Assembly: GCA_025060475.1 (NCBI GenBank)
Contig: JANXBZ010000001.1
Location: 150,366-214,365, forward strand
Origin: Dictyoglomus sp.
GTDB taxonomy: Bacteria; Dictyoglomota; Dictyoglomia; Dictyoglomales; Dictyoglomaceae
DNA length: 64,000 nt
Direction: 5' to 3'
Positions 17,322 through 25,883 of this stretch are shown here, in pieces. Positions within the stretch are counted from its first letter, which is position 1; each line of letters starts with the position of its first letter. The notes beneath the pieces were generated by a model. That model did no database searches. It worked only from the letters and a program-made list of their open reading frames with translations, and had not been told where the DNA came from. Position numbers and translations under genes: made by a program.

Positions 17322-18187
17322 TTTTTTTTCTTGAGAGCAGGACCATAAGCTAAAATTAAATCTCCATATTTAACCCCAAAACTCTTTGCAATAATTTCGC
17401 ATTTTGCTTTCAAAAGAAAAAATATATTTAAGTCTCTATCATTTAAATTCTCATAATTCCCTTGTCCCTTTGCAATAATAAGATCTGCATTATTAAAAAT
17501 TTCTTTGAACTCGGAAGATCCCAATTCAGGAATTTTACCAACGATTTGAGTCCCTGATTCTATAACTTTACAAACTTCATTTAGTTTTACTTCTAAAGCA
17601 TCTTCCATTAAAGCATCATTAATTATGGGATAAGTATTTACAACTCCAAAAATTTTCTTATCTTTTAATTCTTCGATAAATATTTTATCAAATACAATCT
17701 CGCCTGCGTTGTCCAGGAGATATACTATATTTTCTGCTCTTTTTATTTCTTCTTTAAAATGTTCAAAATGATCCAGTGCTAAGGGAATATCTAAAACCTC
17801 TTTAATATAATCTTTTAAATTTAATTTTGATATATCTAATATTCCAAGATCAATAATGTTTCCTGAAATTGCAATCTTGATAGCAGTATATAATGGATCC
17901 TTAGAATTTTTTACGATTTCCTTTAATACTGGATATAAATTTAAAGCTATTTTATTATATTTTCTTTTTTCTTCATAATAAGGATCAGGATTTCCTAAGA
18001 TTTCATATGCTCTTTTCAAAACAAGATAGGTGTTATATGCAGGACTATTTTCATAAGATAATTCAGGTAAGATTTTCGAAGATTCTTTTACAACAAAAAT
18101 CTTCTTCTCTTCATCATCCAAGATTCTCTTTGCTGCTGATATCACCTGATTCAAAAAACAGGGAAAACACTCTACTCTCGTTTTCAT
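17291..18187 (-). CDS. DUF89/ARMT1-like damage-control phosphatase
   Basis: The 298-residue protein shows the DUF89 signature: a CxxC start (RVECFPCFLNQVI), the DNAGE motif (IVYLLDNAGEIVFD, metal and catalytic Asp), VVNTYPIINDALMEDA and IIAKGQGNYENL. Family members are metal-dependent phosphatases that clear damaged or side-product sugar phosphates. The bacterial/archaeal branch with N-terminal CxxC is least characterised. It has no ribosome binding site. The promoter's -10 element ends 10 bases before the ATG, suggesting a leaderless mRNA. Confidence 0.82.
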   Translation of the reverse strand: MKTRVECFPCFLNQVISAAKRILDDEEKKIFVVKESSKILPELSYENSPAYNTYLVLKRAYEILGNPDPYYEEKRKYNKIALNLYPVLKEIVKNSKDPLYTAIKIAISGNIIDLGILDISKLNLKDYIKEVLDIPLALDHFEHFKEEIKRAENIVYLLDNAGEIVFDKIFIEELKDKKIFGVVNTYPIINDALMEDALEVKLNEVCKVIESGTQIVGKIPELGSSEFKEIFNNADLIIAKGQGNYENLNDRDLNIFFLLKAKCEIIAKSFGVKYGDLILAYGPALKKKNYIDLEIKKL

Positions 18188-18197
18188 ATTGCTAAAT

Positions 18198-18227
18198 TTT
18201 ATAACAAAATCTTTCTAGGTATGTCAA
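18198..18227 (-). promoter_or_regulatory. Promoter of DUF89 gene, leaderless spacing
   Basis: Minus strand TTGACA (18222-18227), 18-base spacer, TATAAA (18198-18203), with only 10 bases to the ATG at 18187. Transcription would begin about three bases before the start codon. On the plus strand a TATAAT at 18245-18250 could serve the threonine aldolase gene. Confidence 0.6.
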
Positions 18228-18278
18228 TAGTTGAGATTTTAGTCTATAATTAACTAAAAAGTGAGGTTAAGATGTACT

Positions 18279-19304
18279 ATGAAGTATATTGATCTAAGAA
18301 GTGACACAGTTACAAAACCCACTGAGGAAATGAGAAAGGCTATGTATGAAGCAGAAGTTGGAGATGATGGTTATGGTGAGGATCCTACTGTAAATCTTTT
18401 GGAACAAAAATCAGCGGAAATTTTAGGGAAAGAGGCAGGACTTTTTTTGGTTTCTGGTACTATGGGAAACCAAACTGCCCTTCTTTCCTGGACATCTCCA
18501 GGAGAAGAAGTAATTTTAGAGGCAGAATCTCATATATTCTATTATGAGGTAGGAGGAATTTCTGCAAACAGTGGTGTTCAACCTCATATTATTTATGGGG
18601 AAGAGGGAATAATGGATATAGATAAAATTGAAAGAGCAATTAGACCTAAAGGAAGAGTTTTTCCTAAAACATCATTGATTATTTTAGAAAACACACATAA
18701 TAGAGCAGGAGGAAAAGTCCTTCCTTTAGATTATATGAAGGAAGTTTATAATCTAAGTAGAAAGTATGGAATTCCTATTCATCTTGATGGAGCAAGGATA
18801 TTTAATGCTGCTATTTATTTAAAAACTCCTGCAAAAGAAATAGCAAGATATGCAGATTCTGTAATGTTTTGCTTATCTAAGGGACTTTCATGTCCTATGG
18901 GTTCAGTTCTTGTAGGTCCAAAGGATTTCATTGAGAAAGCAAGAAAAAATAGACAGAGATTAGGTGGTGGATTAAGACAAGCTGGAGTAGTAGCAATTTG
19001 CGGACTTATTGCCTTAGAAAAGATGATTGATAGACTTGAAGAAGATCATATTAAGGCTAAAAAACTATATAGTTTTATAAAGGAAATTCCTATCTTTGAT
19101 TTGAAAGAGCCTGAAACAAATATTCTAAAAGTAAGAATAAAAGAAAATTACAAATCCTTTGATCTTCTTGAAAAATTTAGGAAATATGGTCTTCTTGCAA
19201 CAAGTTTTGATGAAAAAACCTTAAGATTTGTAACTCATAAAGACGTATCTTTTGAAGATATAGATAAGGCTTGTGAAATTATAGCAAAAATCACAAATGA
19301 ATAA
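18279..19304 (+). CDS. ltaE: Low-specificity L-threonine aldolase (PLP-dependent)
   Basis: Cleaves L-threonine or allo-threonine to glycine and acetaldehyde. Fold-type I PLP features: YIDLRSDTVTKPTEEMRKAM at the N-terminus, VGDDGYGEDPTVNLLE, LIILENTHNRAGGKVLP, HLDGARIFNAAI (PLP-binding Asp) and FCLSKGLSCPMGSVLVG (Schiff-base Lys near residue 200). ATG 18279 is chosen because the conserved protein begins MKYIDLRSD. A GTG at 18261 would add six residues that sit on the GAGG ribosome site. The next gene overlaps by eight bases. Confidence 0.88.
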   Translation: MKYIDLRSDTVTKPTEEMRKAMYEAEVGDDGYGEDPTVNLLEQKSAEILGKEAGLFLVSGTMGNQTALLSWTSPGEEVILEAESHIFYYEVGGISANSGVQPHIIYGEEGIMDIDKIERAIRPKGRVFPKTSLIILENTHNRAGGKVLPLDYMKEVYNLSRKYGIPIHLDGARIFNAAIYLKTPAKEIARYADSVMFCLSKGLSCPMGSVLVGPKDFIEKARKNRQRLGGGLRQAGVVAICGLIALEKMIDRLEEDHIKAKKLYSFIKEIPIFDLKEPETNILKVRIKENYKSFDLLEKFRKYGLLATSFDEKTLRFVTHKDVSFEDIDKACEIIAKITNE

Positions 19305-19902
19305 TAAAAGACAAGGGAAAAATTTTACTCACATTGCTTGGGAGGAAGCTTTCCTTTGGGAGGGTTGTCCCTTATGTTTTCTTATTAATAAAAGCCTTTG
19401 GAAGATAGAAGATAATTTTTTATACGAATTAGTTAATGATCCTCAGATCAGAGAAAAAATTAGAAAAGGAAATGGCTTCTGTACAGAACATACTGTTCAA
19501 TTATTAAATTTTAAAGATAGTCTTGGTATATCTATAATTTTAGACGATCTTATTAGAAATGTAATTATTCCCTCCCTTTCCAAAAAAACTTTACCTGAAA
19601 AGTTAAATTGTTTTATTTGTGAGAAAGAAGAAGAGATATTAAATATTTATCTATCAGTATTACCAGAACTTCTAACAAACGAAAAAAGTTTCAACCTATG
19701 GAAGGAATTTGCATATAGCTTTTGTCTTCCTCATTTAGAAATTATTAGAAAAAAACTACCAGATAATATAGTCAAGATTATAGAATCCCAAGATAAAAAG
19801 AAAAAATATCCTGAATATCTATATGGAAGCCCTTTATGGGACAGAGATTATTCAATGCTATTTTTGAAAAAAATTAGAATGAGAGAAAAGAATGAGTTTT
19901 GA
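19297..19902 (+). CDS. DUF6062-like protein with two CxxC...CxxH units
   Basis: A 201-residue protein without signal peptide. It contains two similar metal-binding-type units: CPLC at about residue 26 with CTEH about 40 residues later, and CFIC near residue 108 with CLPH at about 150. The spacing suggests zinc or iron-sulfur coordination by C2-CH sets. I recognise only a resemblance to DUF6062. It overlaps the threonine aldolase gene upstream by eight bases and the related gene downstream by eleven, so the three form one transcript. Confidence 0.6.
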   Translation: MNNKRQGKNFTHIAWEEAFLWEGCPLCFLINKSLWKIEDNFLYELVNDPQIREKIRKGNGFCTEHTVQLLNFKDSLGISIILDDLIRNVIIPSLSKKTLPEKLNCFICEKEEEILNIYLSVLPELLTNEKSFNLWKEFAYSFCLPHLEIIRKKLPDNIVKIIESQDKKKKYPEYLYGSPLWDRDYSMLFLKKIRMREKNEF

Positions 19903-20329
19903 AAAATGCCCATTATGTGAAAAAATAAAAGAAGAAAAACTAGTTATATACAATTCTATCTCGAAAAATTTTTTACCTTCTCTCTGTAAAGAACATTTTT
20001 ACGAACTACTTAGAACAAAAGATTTATCTTTTATAGATTGGAGTAAGTATAAGATTGAAAAGTGTTATATATGCTCTTTAGAAGAAAAAATTGAAAAAGA
20101 GTTTTTAAAGGAATTTAAGGACTATTATAGACTTTGTATCTATCATCTAAAACAGGTACAAAACAAATTAAATAAAGAGGACTGGGAAAAATTAATTGAA
20201 AAATGGAAAAATTATCACCTTTATCTCAAAGAAATAATAGAGAGCTATGATTATAAAAAGAAAAATATAAAATCATCTAATCTTTATTTAATCCTTGACC
20301 ATCTGCTAGGAATAGGTCGAAGGATTTAG
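19892..20329 (+). CDS. Small CxxC...CxxH repeat protein, paralogue of upstream gene
   Basis: At 145 residues it repeats the plan of its neighbour: KCPLCEKIKEEK followed by LCKEHFYELL, then KCYICSLEEK followed by LCIYHLKQVQ. Four CxxC/CxxH pairs in such a short protein strongly suggest two metal sites. The C-terminal 40 residues are basic and helical. The last 53 bases overlap the convergent transglutaminase gene. Function unknown; it may partner the larger paralogue. Confidence 0.62.
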   Translation: MSFEKCPLCEKIKEEKLVIYNSISKNFLPSLCKEHFYELLRTKDLSFIDWSKYKIEKCYICSLEEKIEKEFLKEFKDYYRLCIYHLKQVQNKLNKEDWEKLIEKWKNYHLYLKEIIESYDYKKKNIKSSNLYLILDHLLGIGRRI

Positions 20330-22340
20330 CTTTTAATATTTCCTTTCCCTTTTTAATGAGTTTTTCTCTATATCTCTTTCTTTCCTCTTCTTTTAAAGGA
20401 GCAAATTTAAGAGCATAATATACGCTTACAAACTCTTTTATCTCGTCTCCTAATTTTCTTACCATTTCATAGGGAGAATTTCCAGAATCCAACAAATTTT
20501 TTCTCTTTAACATATTCATAACATTTAAAAAGATTCTATCTTCTTTTGTCAGCTGATATCTCCTAATTATTCTTACAAGAATATATATTAATAAAGCTAA
20601 TAGAAAAATAAAAATAACGAAAAGATAAAAAGTGGATAAATTATATAAAAAGTAAAATAAATTATTAAGAAGTTGAGCAAGAGAATTGAAAATCAGCCCC
20701 AAAATATTATAATTTTCCTTTACTCTTACTTCTTCAATAATAGTTCCGAATGGAGTTGGATCTATAGGAATCCATCCAATAGGTTCTAAATAAATTTCAA
20801 CCCAAGCATGAGCATTTTTCATTCTTACCTCATACATACCAGTCCATGGATTTAATTCTCCAGGAGAAAATCCTGTTATAAATCTTGAAGGTATTCCAAT
20901 AATTCTTGACATAATAGCAAAAGCTGTTGCAAATTGTTCACAATATCCTTTTTTAGTGATAAATAAGAAATCCTCCACTGCATCTACATTATCTTTTAAT
21001 GGGGGTATATCTAAAGAATAAGGATAATTCTCCTCTAAGAACTTCTCAATAGCTAAAATTTTTTCCCAAGGAGTTTTATAATTTTTTGTAATATCAAGAA
21101 CTAATGTTTTAATCTTTGGGGAAATATTAGGAAGTTGAAGATATCTATTAAACTTAGTCTTATCAGGAATTTTTGCCTTTAATAATATTTTTGCAGATCT
21201 TATAGAAGTATCAGAATAGAAAGAAGTATATATCAAATTTTTTGGTATCTCAAAGGGACTTCTTACCCCACCCTCAGCATCTTTATAGATAAAAGGCGCA
21301 GGAAAATATAATCTTTGAGTTCCTTGAGGGATAAATATTATATTTCCTGTATCCTTTTCTATAAAATAAGTCGATCTAAACAGTCTTTCTTCAGGTAATG
21401 GATTTTCCGTTATTTGAAAAGGCTGAAAATCTGTAGTTATAGTATCCACTTCTTCTTCTAAACTTTGATACCAACCAAAACCATTATAAGTATCAAAAGC
21501 TAATCCTCGATGATACGTAGGAAAAGATGTAAGAACTCGAAAAACCAAGGAAGAAGAAGGAACTCCCCTTTGCCTCAAATCAACAAAAGGGGCAAAACCA
21601 AAATAATTTTCTGGATCATAAGGAAGAGGTTCAAATCTTCTTCCTTCAGGAAGTCGATATAAATAATAATTAGTTACTTGAACATTGGGAGTTCTTATTT
21701 CTCCTCTTAAAGCAGTAATTCTTTGAATGACTTGAGACATAATATCCTGTCTAAAAGTAAAGGGAAGGGAACGAGGAATAATAGGGAATAATAGAAATCC
21801 TATAAAAGCTATAGAAAGTATAGTACCTGAGAGGTATTTAGAGGACGGTCTGTAATTATTCAAAAGAGATAAAGAAATTATTAATCCTATCATATAAAAA
21901 AGTAAGAAAAATAAAAATATAGATTCTCTTGCAAAAACTCCCGAGATTACCACAAGAATCAAAGATATGAAAAAAGAAAAACTAAGATCTAATTTTGTGG
22001 GAAGATCAAAACTATGAAGAGCATTTAAGTTTATTAAAAAAGTAGCTAAAGGAATTCTTGGGTCGTAAGGTTGAGACAGAAGATTTTTAAAAAAATCTCT
22101 GAGGAGATATAACATAAATAAAGTCATAATTATTTTTAGAATAATACTTGTATTATATCTATTTTTGTAACTATAAATATAGCCAACAAAAGTAATAAAG
22201 ATCACTCCTAAAATATAATCAATAGAGAGATTTAGGAAATACCAAACAGAAAAAATTGCTATTAAATTAAGATAGAAGATGCTCCCTCTTAAAATCTTTG
22301 AATTCTCGATTTCTATATTTATTTTTTTCATCCTACTCAT
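20277..22340 (-). CDS. Membrane transglutaminase-like protein (TgpA type)
   Basis: A 687-residue protein. About six hydrophobic helices occupy residues 15-200, then an extracytoplasmic region contains a transglutaminase core with GYCEQFATAFA (catalytic Cys), NAHAWVEIYLE (His) and GWIPIDPTPFG (Asp). One more helix (YLFVIFIFLLALLIYIL) and a C-terminal cytoplasmic DUF4129-like helical tail follow. It is the third gene of the MoxR-DUF58-transglutaminase set, a common trio thought to assemble or modify surface proteins. Its substrate is unknown. It overlaps the DUF58 gene by eight bases. Confidence 0.87.
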   Translation of the reverse strand: MSRMKKINIEIENSKILRGSIFYLNLIAIFSVWYFLNLSIDYILGVIFITFVGYIYSYKNRYNTSIILKIIMTLFMLYLLRDFFKNLLSQPYDPRIPLATFLINLNALHSFDLPTKLDLSFSFFISLILVVISGVFARESIFLFFLLFYMIGLIISLSLLNNYRPSSKYLSGTILSIAFIGFLLFPIIPRSLPFTFRQDIMSQVIQRITALRGEIRTPNVQVTNYYLYRLPEGRRFEPLPYDPENYFGFAPFVDLRQRGVPSSSLVFRVLTSFPTYHRGLAFDTYNGFGWYQSLEEEVDTITTDFQPFQITENPLPEERLFRSTYFIEKDTGNIIFIPQGTQRLYFPAPFIYKDAEGGVRSPFEIPKNLIYTSFYSDTSIRSAKILLKAKIPDKTKFNRYLQLPNISPKIKTLVLDITKNYKTPWEKILAIEKFLEENYPYSLDIPPLKDNVDAVEDFLFITKKGYCEQFATAFAIMSRIIGIPSRFITGFSPGELNPWTGMYEVRMKNAHAWVEIYLEPIGWIPIDPTPFGTIIEEVRVKENYNILGLIFNSLAQLLNNLFYFLYNLSTFYLFVIFIFLLALLIYILVRIIRRYQLTKEDRIFLNVMNMLKRKNLLDSGNSPYEMVRKLGDEIKEFVSVYYALKFAPLKEEERKRYREKLIKKGKEILKAKSFDLFLADGQGLNKD

Positions 22341-23427
22341 AATTTAAGCTCCATAGATTTAAAAAATCATAAGGATTATCTTCTTTTTTAAATATATATA
22401 AAGAACTTTCGATCTTTCTATTATGAAATTCTACCCCAAGAAACTTTTTCTGTGAACAATGTTTATTTTCCCAAAATTTGTAATCTAAAGAAAATATTAA
22501 ATCAAAATTTTCATTTAAATTAATTTCTTTATTATTCACTCTTTTAATCTCTAACTCTGCTAAAAAAATTTTCAGGGCATCCCAACTTTGGGGAACAAAT
22601 AAATTCCATGAAGAAAAAGTTTTTATTTTCACTCTTAATCCTTGTTTTAAAGAAGAAAGAGCAATAGAATGAAGAAATCTAAGAAGTTGATCAAACTCCT
22701 CAAGAGTAGTATCATCAACTTCTTTTACACAATTATCCAATAAAAAAATAGGTTCAAGGATAGATAATCTCTCAAATTGTTTAGATATAAGCTCTCCCTT
22801 CTTTGCAGAAATCTTCCAAGCAATAATCTTTAAAGGATCTCCCTGAACATATTTTCTTAGAGAATGAACTTCTTCTCCAGAACGAGCAAAACTAGATATA
22901 GACGTTTTAAATCCTGAATCTCCCGGAATAACAATTTCTTTATAAATTTGATAATAAGATGGATAAATTAATGTTTTAGCATTTACCGAAAAATATTTTT
23001 TAATATAAAAAAGGCCAAAAGTTCCTGTAAACTTTATCCATAAATCCCTGAAATTTTCAATACCTCTTTTTTCGAAAAAGAATGGAAAATTTAGATATAT
23101 CTCTTCTTTGCCCTTTATACTGCAAGAAACATACTTATCTTTCAAAATAATAAAAAATCTACCCTTCGGAAGAAAACCATTGTTCTTTATCTTTATTAGA
23201 ATTATATCTTCTTCCTTTTCTTCTATAAGAGAAGGGGTTTTAAGTTCTAAACTTAAAAATAGAGGCTGATAAATTAGTTCTAAAAAAGAAAAGATAAATA
23301 ATCCATAAATAAAGGAGGATAAAAGAATTAATGGTACAGAACTTACATTAATTCCAATAAAAGTTATTAGAAGATTTCCTGTAAAAAGAAAAAAACCGAG
23401 AAGAGTAAAATTTATACTTATTCTCAA
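22333..23427 (-). CDS. DUF58 protein of the MoxR operon
   Basis: A 364-residue protein with two N-terminal membrane helices, a beta-rich middle (residues 60-180), and the DUF58 core GEEVHSLRKYVQGDPLKIIA with WKISAKKGELISKQFE, resembling a von Willebrand A-like fold. Family members work with MoxR-type AAA+ ATPases as clients or adaptors. The four-base overlap with the MoxR gene and eight-base overlap with the transglutaminase gene indicate one tightly coupled unit. Confidence 0.87.
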   Translation of the reverse strand: MRISINFTLLGFFLFTGNLLITFIGINVSSVPLILLSSFIYGLFIFSFLELIYQPLFLSLELKTPSLIEEKEEDIILIKIKNNGFLPKGRFFIILKDKYVSCSIKGKEEIYLNFPFFFEKRGIENFRDLWIKFTGTFGLFYIKKYFSVNAKTLIYPSYYQIYKEIVIPGDSGFKTSISSFARSGEEVHSLRKYVQGDPLKIIAWKISAKKGELISKQFERLSILEPIFLLDNCVKEVDDTTLEEFDQLLRFLHSIALSSLKQGLRVKIKTFSSWNLFVPQSWDALKIFLAELEIKRVNNKEINLNENFDLIFSLDYKFWENKHCSQKKFLGVEFHNRKIESSLYIFKKEDNPYDFLNLWSLNYE

Positions 23428-24389
23428 GGAAGTTTTACCCTCGGAATTTTTATTTTCTCTAATATAGTTCTAATAACTTCTTCCCTTCTTTGTCGAGAAC
23501 TTTCTACCTGCTCTTTAAGAACTATTCTATGGACCAAAACTGGAATAGCACATTCTAAAATATCATCTGGAATAACATAATCCCTTCCTCTTATTACTGC
23601 CATAGATTGACCTGCTCTCATTAAAGAGATAGAACCTCTGGGACCTGCTCCAAGGGCTATTTGAGGATTCTCTCTTGTATTTCGCACAATCTGAGTTATA
23701 TATTCCAAAATATCTCTATGAATATATACATGTTTAATAAAATCTTGCATAGTCAACACATCTTCTTTATCTAAAACAGGCTCCAACTTCTCTAAAGGAT
23801 GGAAAATTTTTTGTTTCTCTAGCATGGAAATTTCTTCTTCTTGGGAAAGATACCCCATAGTTAAGGATATGAAAAATCTATCCATTTGAGATTCAGGAAG
23901 AGGATAGGTACCAAAATGCTCTCTTGGATTTTGAGTTGCTATAACTAAAAAGGGCTTAGGTAAAGGATAATAAACCCCATCGATGGTAACGCCACCTTCA
24001 TCCATGGCTTCTAAAAGTCCTGCTTGGGTTCTTGGAGAGGTTCTATTTATCTCATCTGCAAGAAGAATATTAGTAAAAATAGGTCCCTTTTTAAATTCGA
24101 ATTCTAAGGTTTTGGGATTAAAAACATTTGTTCCTAAAATATCTGATGGCATCATGTCAGGTGTAAACTGAATTCTTTTAAAGGATAGATTTATACTCTC
24201 TGCTAAAGCCCTAGCAAGGATTGTTTTTCCAACTCCTGGAACATCTTCGATTAGAATATTTCCTTGACTTAAAAGTGCACAAATTACATAGTCAATAACT
24301 TTATCTTTTCCAATAATTACTTTCTTAATATTTTCTTTTAACTCTTTTACCTTATCAAAAATTTTTTCTTTTAAAATATTTTCTTTCAT
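23424..24389 (-). CDS. MoxR-family AAA+ ATPase
   Basis: A 321-residue AAA+ chaperone-like ATPase. Walker A is EDVPGVGKTILARALAE, the MoxR signature RIQFTPDMMPSDILG follows, Walker B is ILLADEINRTSPRTQ, then ATQNPREHFGTYPLPESQMD (sensor 1 and arginine region) and GAGPRGSISLMRAGQS (sensor 2). MoxR proteins remodel or load metal or partner proteins with vWA/DUF58 partners. It is the first gene of the trio. No ribosome site is seen, and a TATAAT lies six bases before the ATG. Confidence 0.9.
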   Translation of the reverse strand: MKENILKEKIFDKVKELKENIKKVIIGKDKVIDYVICALLSQGNILIEDVPGVGKTILARALAESINLSFKRIQFTPDMMPSDILGTNVFNPKTLEFEFKKGPIFTNILLADEINRTSPRTQAGLLEAMDEGGVTIDGVYYPLPKPFLVIATQNPREHFGTYPLPESQMDRFFISLTMGYLSQEEEISMLEKQKIFHPLEKLEPVLDKEDVLTMQDFIKHVYIHRDILEYITQIVRNTRENPQIALGAGPRGSISLMRAGQSMAVIRGRDYVIPDDILECAIPVLVHRIVLKEQVESSRQRREEVIRTILEKIKIPRVKLP

Positions 24390-24395
24390 ATTTCA

Positions 24396-24401
24396 ATTAT
24401 A
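24396..24401 (-). promoter_or_regulatory. Putative -10 element of MoxR operon
   Basis: TATAAT on the minus strand, ending six bases before the MoxR ATG. There is no good -35 hexamer and no Shine-Dalgarno, so a leaderless start is likely if this is the only promoter. Confidence 0.4.
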
Positions 24402-24413
24402 CAGCAAAAAAAA

Positions 24414-24749
24414 TTATGTTTTACTATATTTGTCTTCAGGTAAATAAGGTACTTTGATAAATACTGCTAGAAAATCTTCTGAGGGATTTATAATATTATG
24501 TTCTTCATTAGGTTCTACTCTTATTGCATCCCCAATATTGATTTCAAATTTCTTTTCATCTACAATCATCTCTGCCTTTCCCGAAAGAACGTAAAATATT
24601 TCTTCAACTTCCTTATGATAGTGTATTCCTAACTCTTTTCCTGGGATTATTTTCACAATACCCCATTCAAGCTTTGGTCCCCTCATAAGATATTTAGGAC
24701 CCCATTCTCCAAATCTAAATTCTTTATCTTTTTCATTAACTTTTTCCAT
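24414..24749 (-). CDS. Cupin domain protein (phosphomannose-isomerase type II-like)
   Basis: A single cupin barrel of 111 residues. Motif 1 is GIHYHKEVEEIFYVLSGKAE (two His, Glu metal ligands) and motif 2 is GDAIRVEPNEEHNII (third His). Such small cupins are metal-dependent sugar isomerases, dioxygenases or ligand-binding regulators. The substrate cannot be told. It follows the alcohol dehydrogenase by 13 bases and is probably co-transcribed with it. Confidence 0.8.
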   Translation of the reverse strand: MEKVNEKDKEFRFGEWGPKYLMRGPKLEWGIVKIIPGKELGIHYHKEVEEIFYVLSGKAEMIVDEKKFEINIGDAIRVEPNEEHNIINPSEDFLAVFIKVPYLPEDKYSKT

Positions 24750-24762
24750 ATCAAAACCCTCC

Positions 24763-25788
24763 TTATATCTTAAGCACTTTTCCTCCTCTTATCTTTCCCT
24801 CTTTTAGATCAATAAGAGCCTTATTAGCATCTTCCAAATTATAAATTTGCACTTCTGGCTTAAGATTTAACTTCCCTGCAAGTTCTAAAAATTCTTCTAA
24901 GTCTTTTCTGGAAACATTAGCTGTAGTTTTTATTTCTTTTTCAAGCCAAAGATCCCTTTCATAACTTAATCCTAAAAGATAATTTTTATCTGATTCTTCT
25001 TTTCTTATGGCATTAATAACTAATCTTCCGCCTTTCTCAAGATTTTTGAGCACTAAAATTATAGGCCTCCATGCGGGAGTGGTATCAATAATAGCAGAGA
25101 GTTTTTCAGGAGTTTCTTCCTCAAAATCTCCTACCCAATAAGCAGAAAGCTCTTTTGCAAAATTTCTTTCTCTCTCGCTTCTTGCAAAAACGAAAATCTT
25201 AGAATTAGGATATAAAAATTGAATAATTTTAAGAAGTAAATGTCCAGAAGCACCAAAGCCAGAAAGGCCTATATTTTCTCCATCCTTTAAATTAGTAAGT
25301 TTTAAGGATCTATAACCTACTGCACCTGCACAAAGAAGAAGTGTAGACTCTTCATCAGTATAATTATCAGGAATTCTAAAAGCATAATCCTCAGAAATTA
25401 AAGTATATTCAGCATAACCCCCATCTACATCTCTTCCTGTAGCTTTAAAACTATCACAAAGGTTTTCTTTTCCCAAAAGACAAAATTTACACTTTCCACA
25501 AGAAGAATTTATCCATCCAATTCCCACTCTTTCCCCGATCTCAAATTTTTTTACCTTACTACCTTTTTCTATGACTCTTCCTACAATTTGATGTCCCAAA
25601 ATTAAAGGAAATTTTGAGGGAGGAGTTCTTCCTTCTATAATATCAAGATCCGTCCTACAAACCCCACAAGCAGAAACTTTTACTAATATTTCATTTTCCT
25701 TTGGAGTAGGAACACTTACCTCCTCCATAATAAGAGGTTCTTTACATAATGAAAGATCGCACGTTTTTTTCAACAACATTGCTCTCAT
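24763..25788 (-). CDS. Zinc-dependent alcohol dehydrogenase (MDR family)
   Basis: A medium-chain dehydrogenase of 341 residues. Catalytic zinc ligands: CGVCRTDLD (Cys) and ILGHQIVGRV (His). In the usual GHE motif the Glu is Gln. Structural zinc: CGKCKFCLLGKENLC. The nucleotide fold is IGLSGFGASGHLLLKI. It probably oxidises or reduces alcohols and aldehydes with NAD(P). ATG 25788 lies four or so bases after the expected start of transcription and has no ribosome site, so the mRNA appears leaderless. Confidence 0.87.
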   Translation of the reverse strand: MRAMLLKKTCDLSLCKEPLIMEEVSVPTPKENEILVKVSACGVCRTDLDIIEGRTPPSKFPLILGHQIVGRVIEKGSKVKKFEIGERVGIGWINSSCGKCKFCLLGKENLCDSFKATGRDVDGGYAEYTLISEDYAFRIPDNYTDEESTLLLCAGAVGYRSLKLTNLKDGENIGLSGFGASGHLLLKIIQFLYPNSKIFVFARSERERNFAKELSAYWVGDFEEETPEKLSAIIDTTPAWRPIILVLKNLEKGGRLVINAIRKEESDKNYLLGLSYERDLWLEKEIKTTANVSRKDLEEFLELAGKLNLKPEVQIYNLEDANKALIDLKEGKIRGGKVLKI

Positions 25789-25797
25789 TTTTGTTTA

Positions 25798-25806
25798 ATT
25801 ATACCA
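25798..25806 (-). promoter_or_regulatory. Extended -10 promoter of alcohol dehydrogenase gene
   Basis: Minus strand TGGTATAAT (TGnTATAAT, an extended -10) ends 9 bases before the ATG at 25788. No clear -35 is needed for this class. The spacing predicts a near-leaderless mRNA. Confidence 0.5.
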
Positions 25807-25883
25807 AATTCTTATACTACTATTAACAATTTTACAATCTTAAACTAAAATTAATCTAAAAAAAATTAAATTAGAGGTGATAT

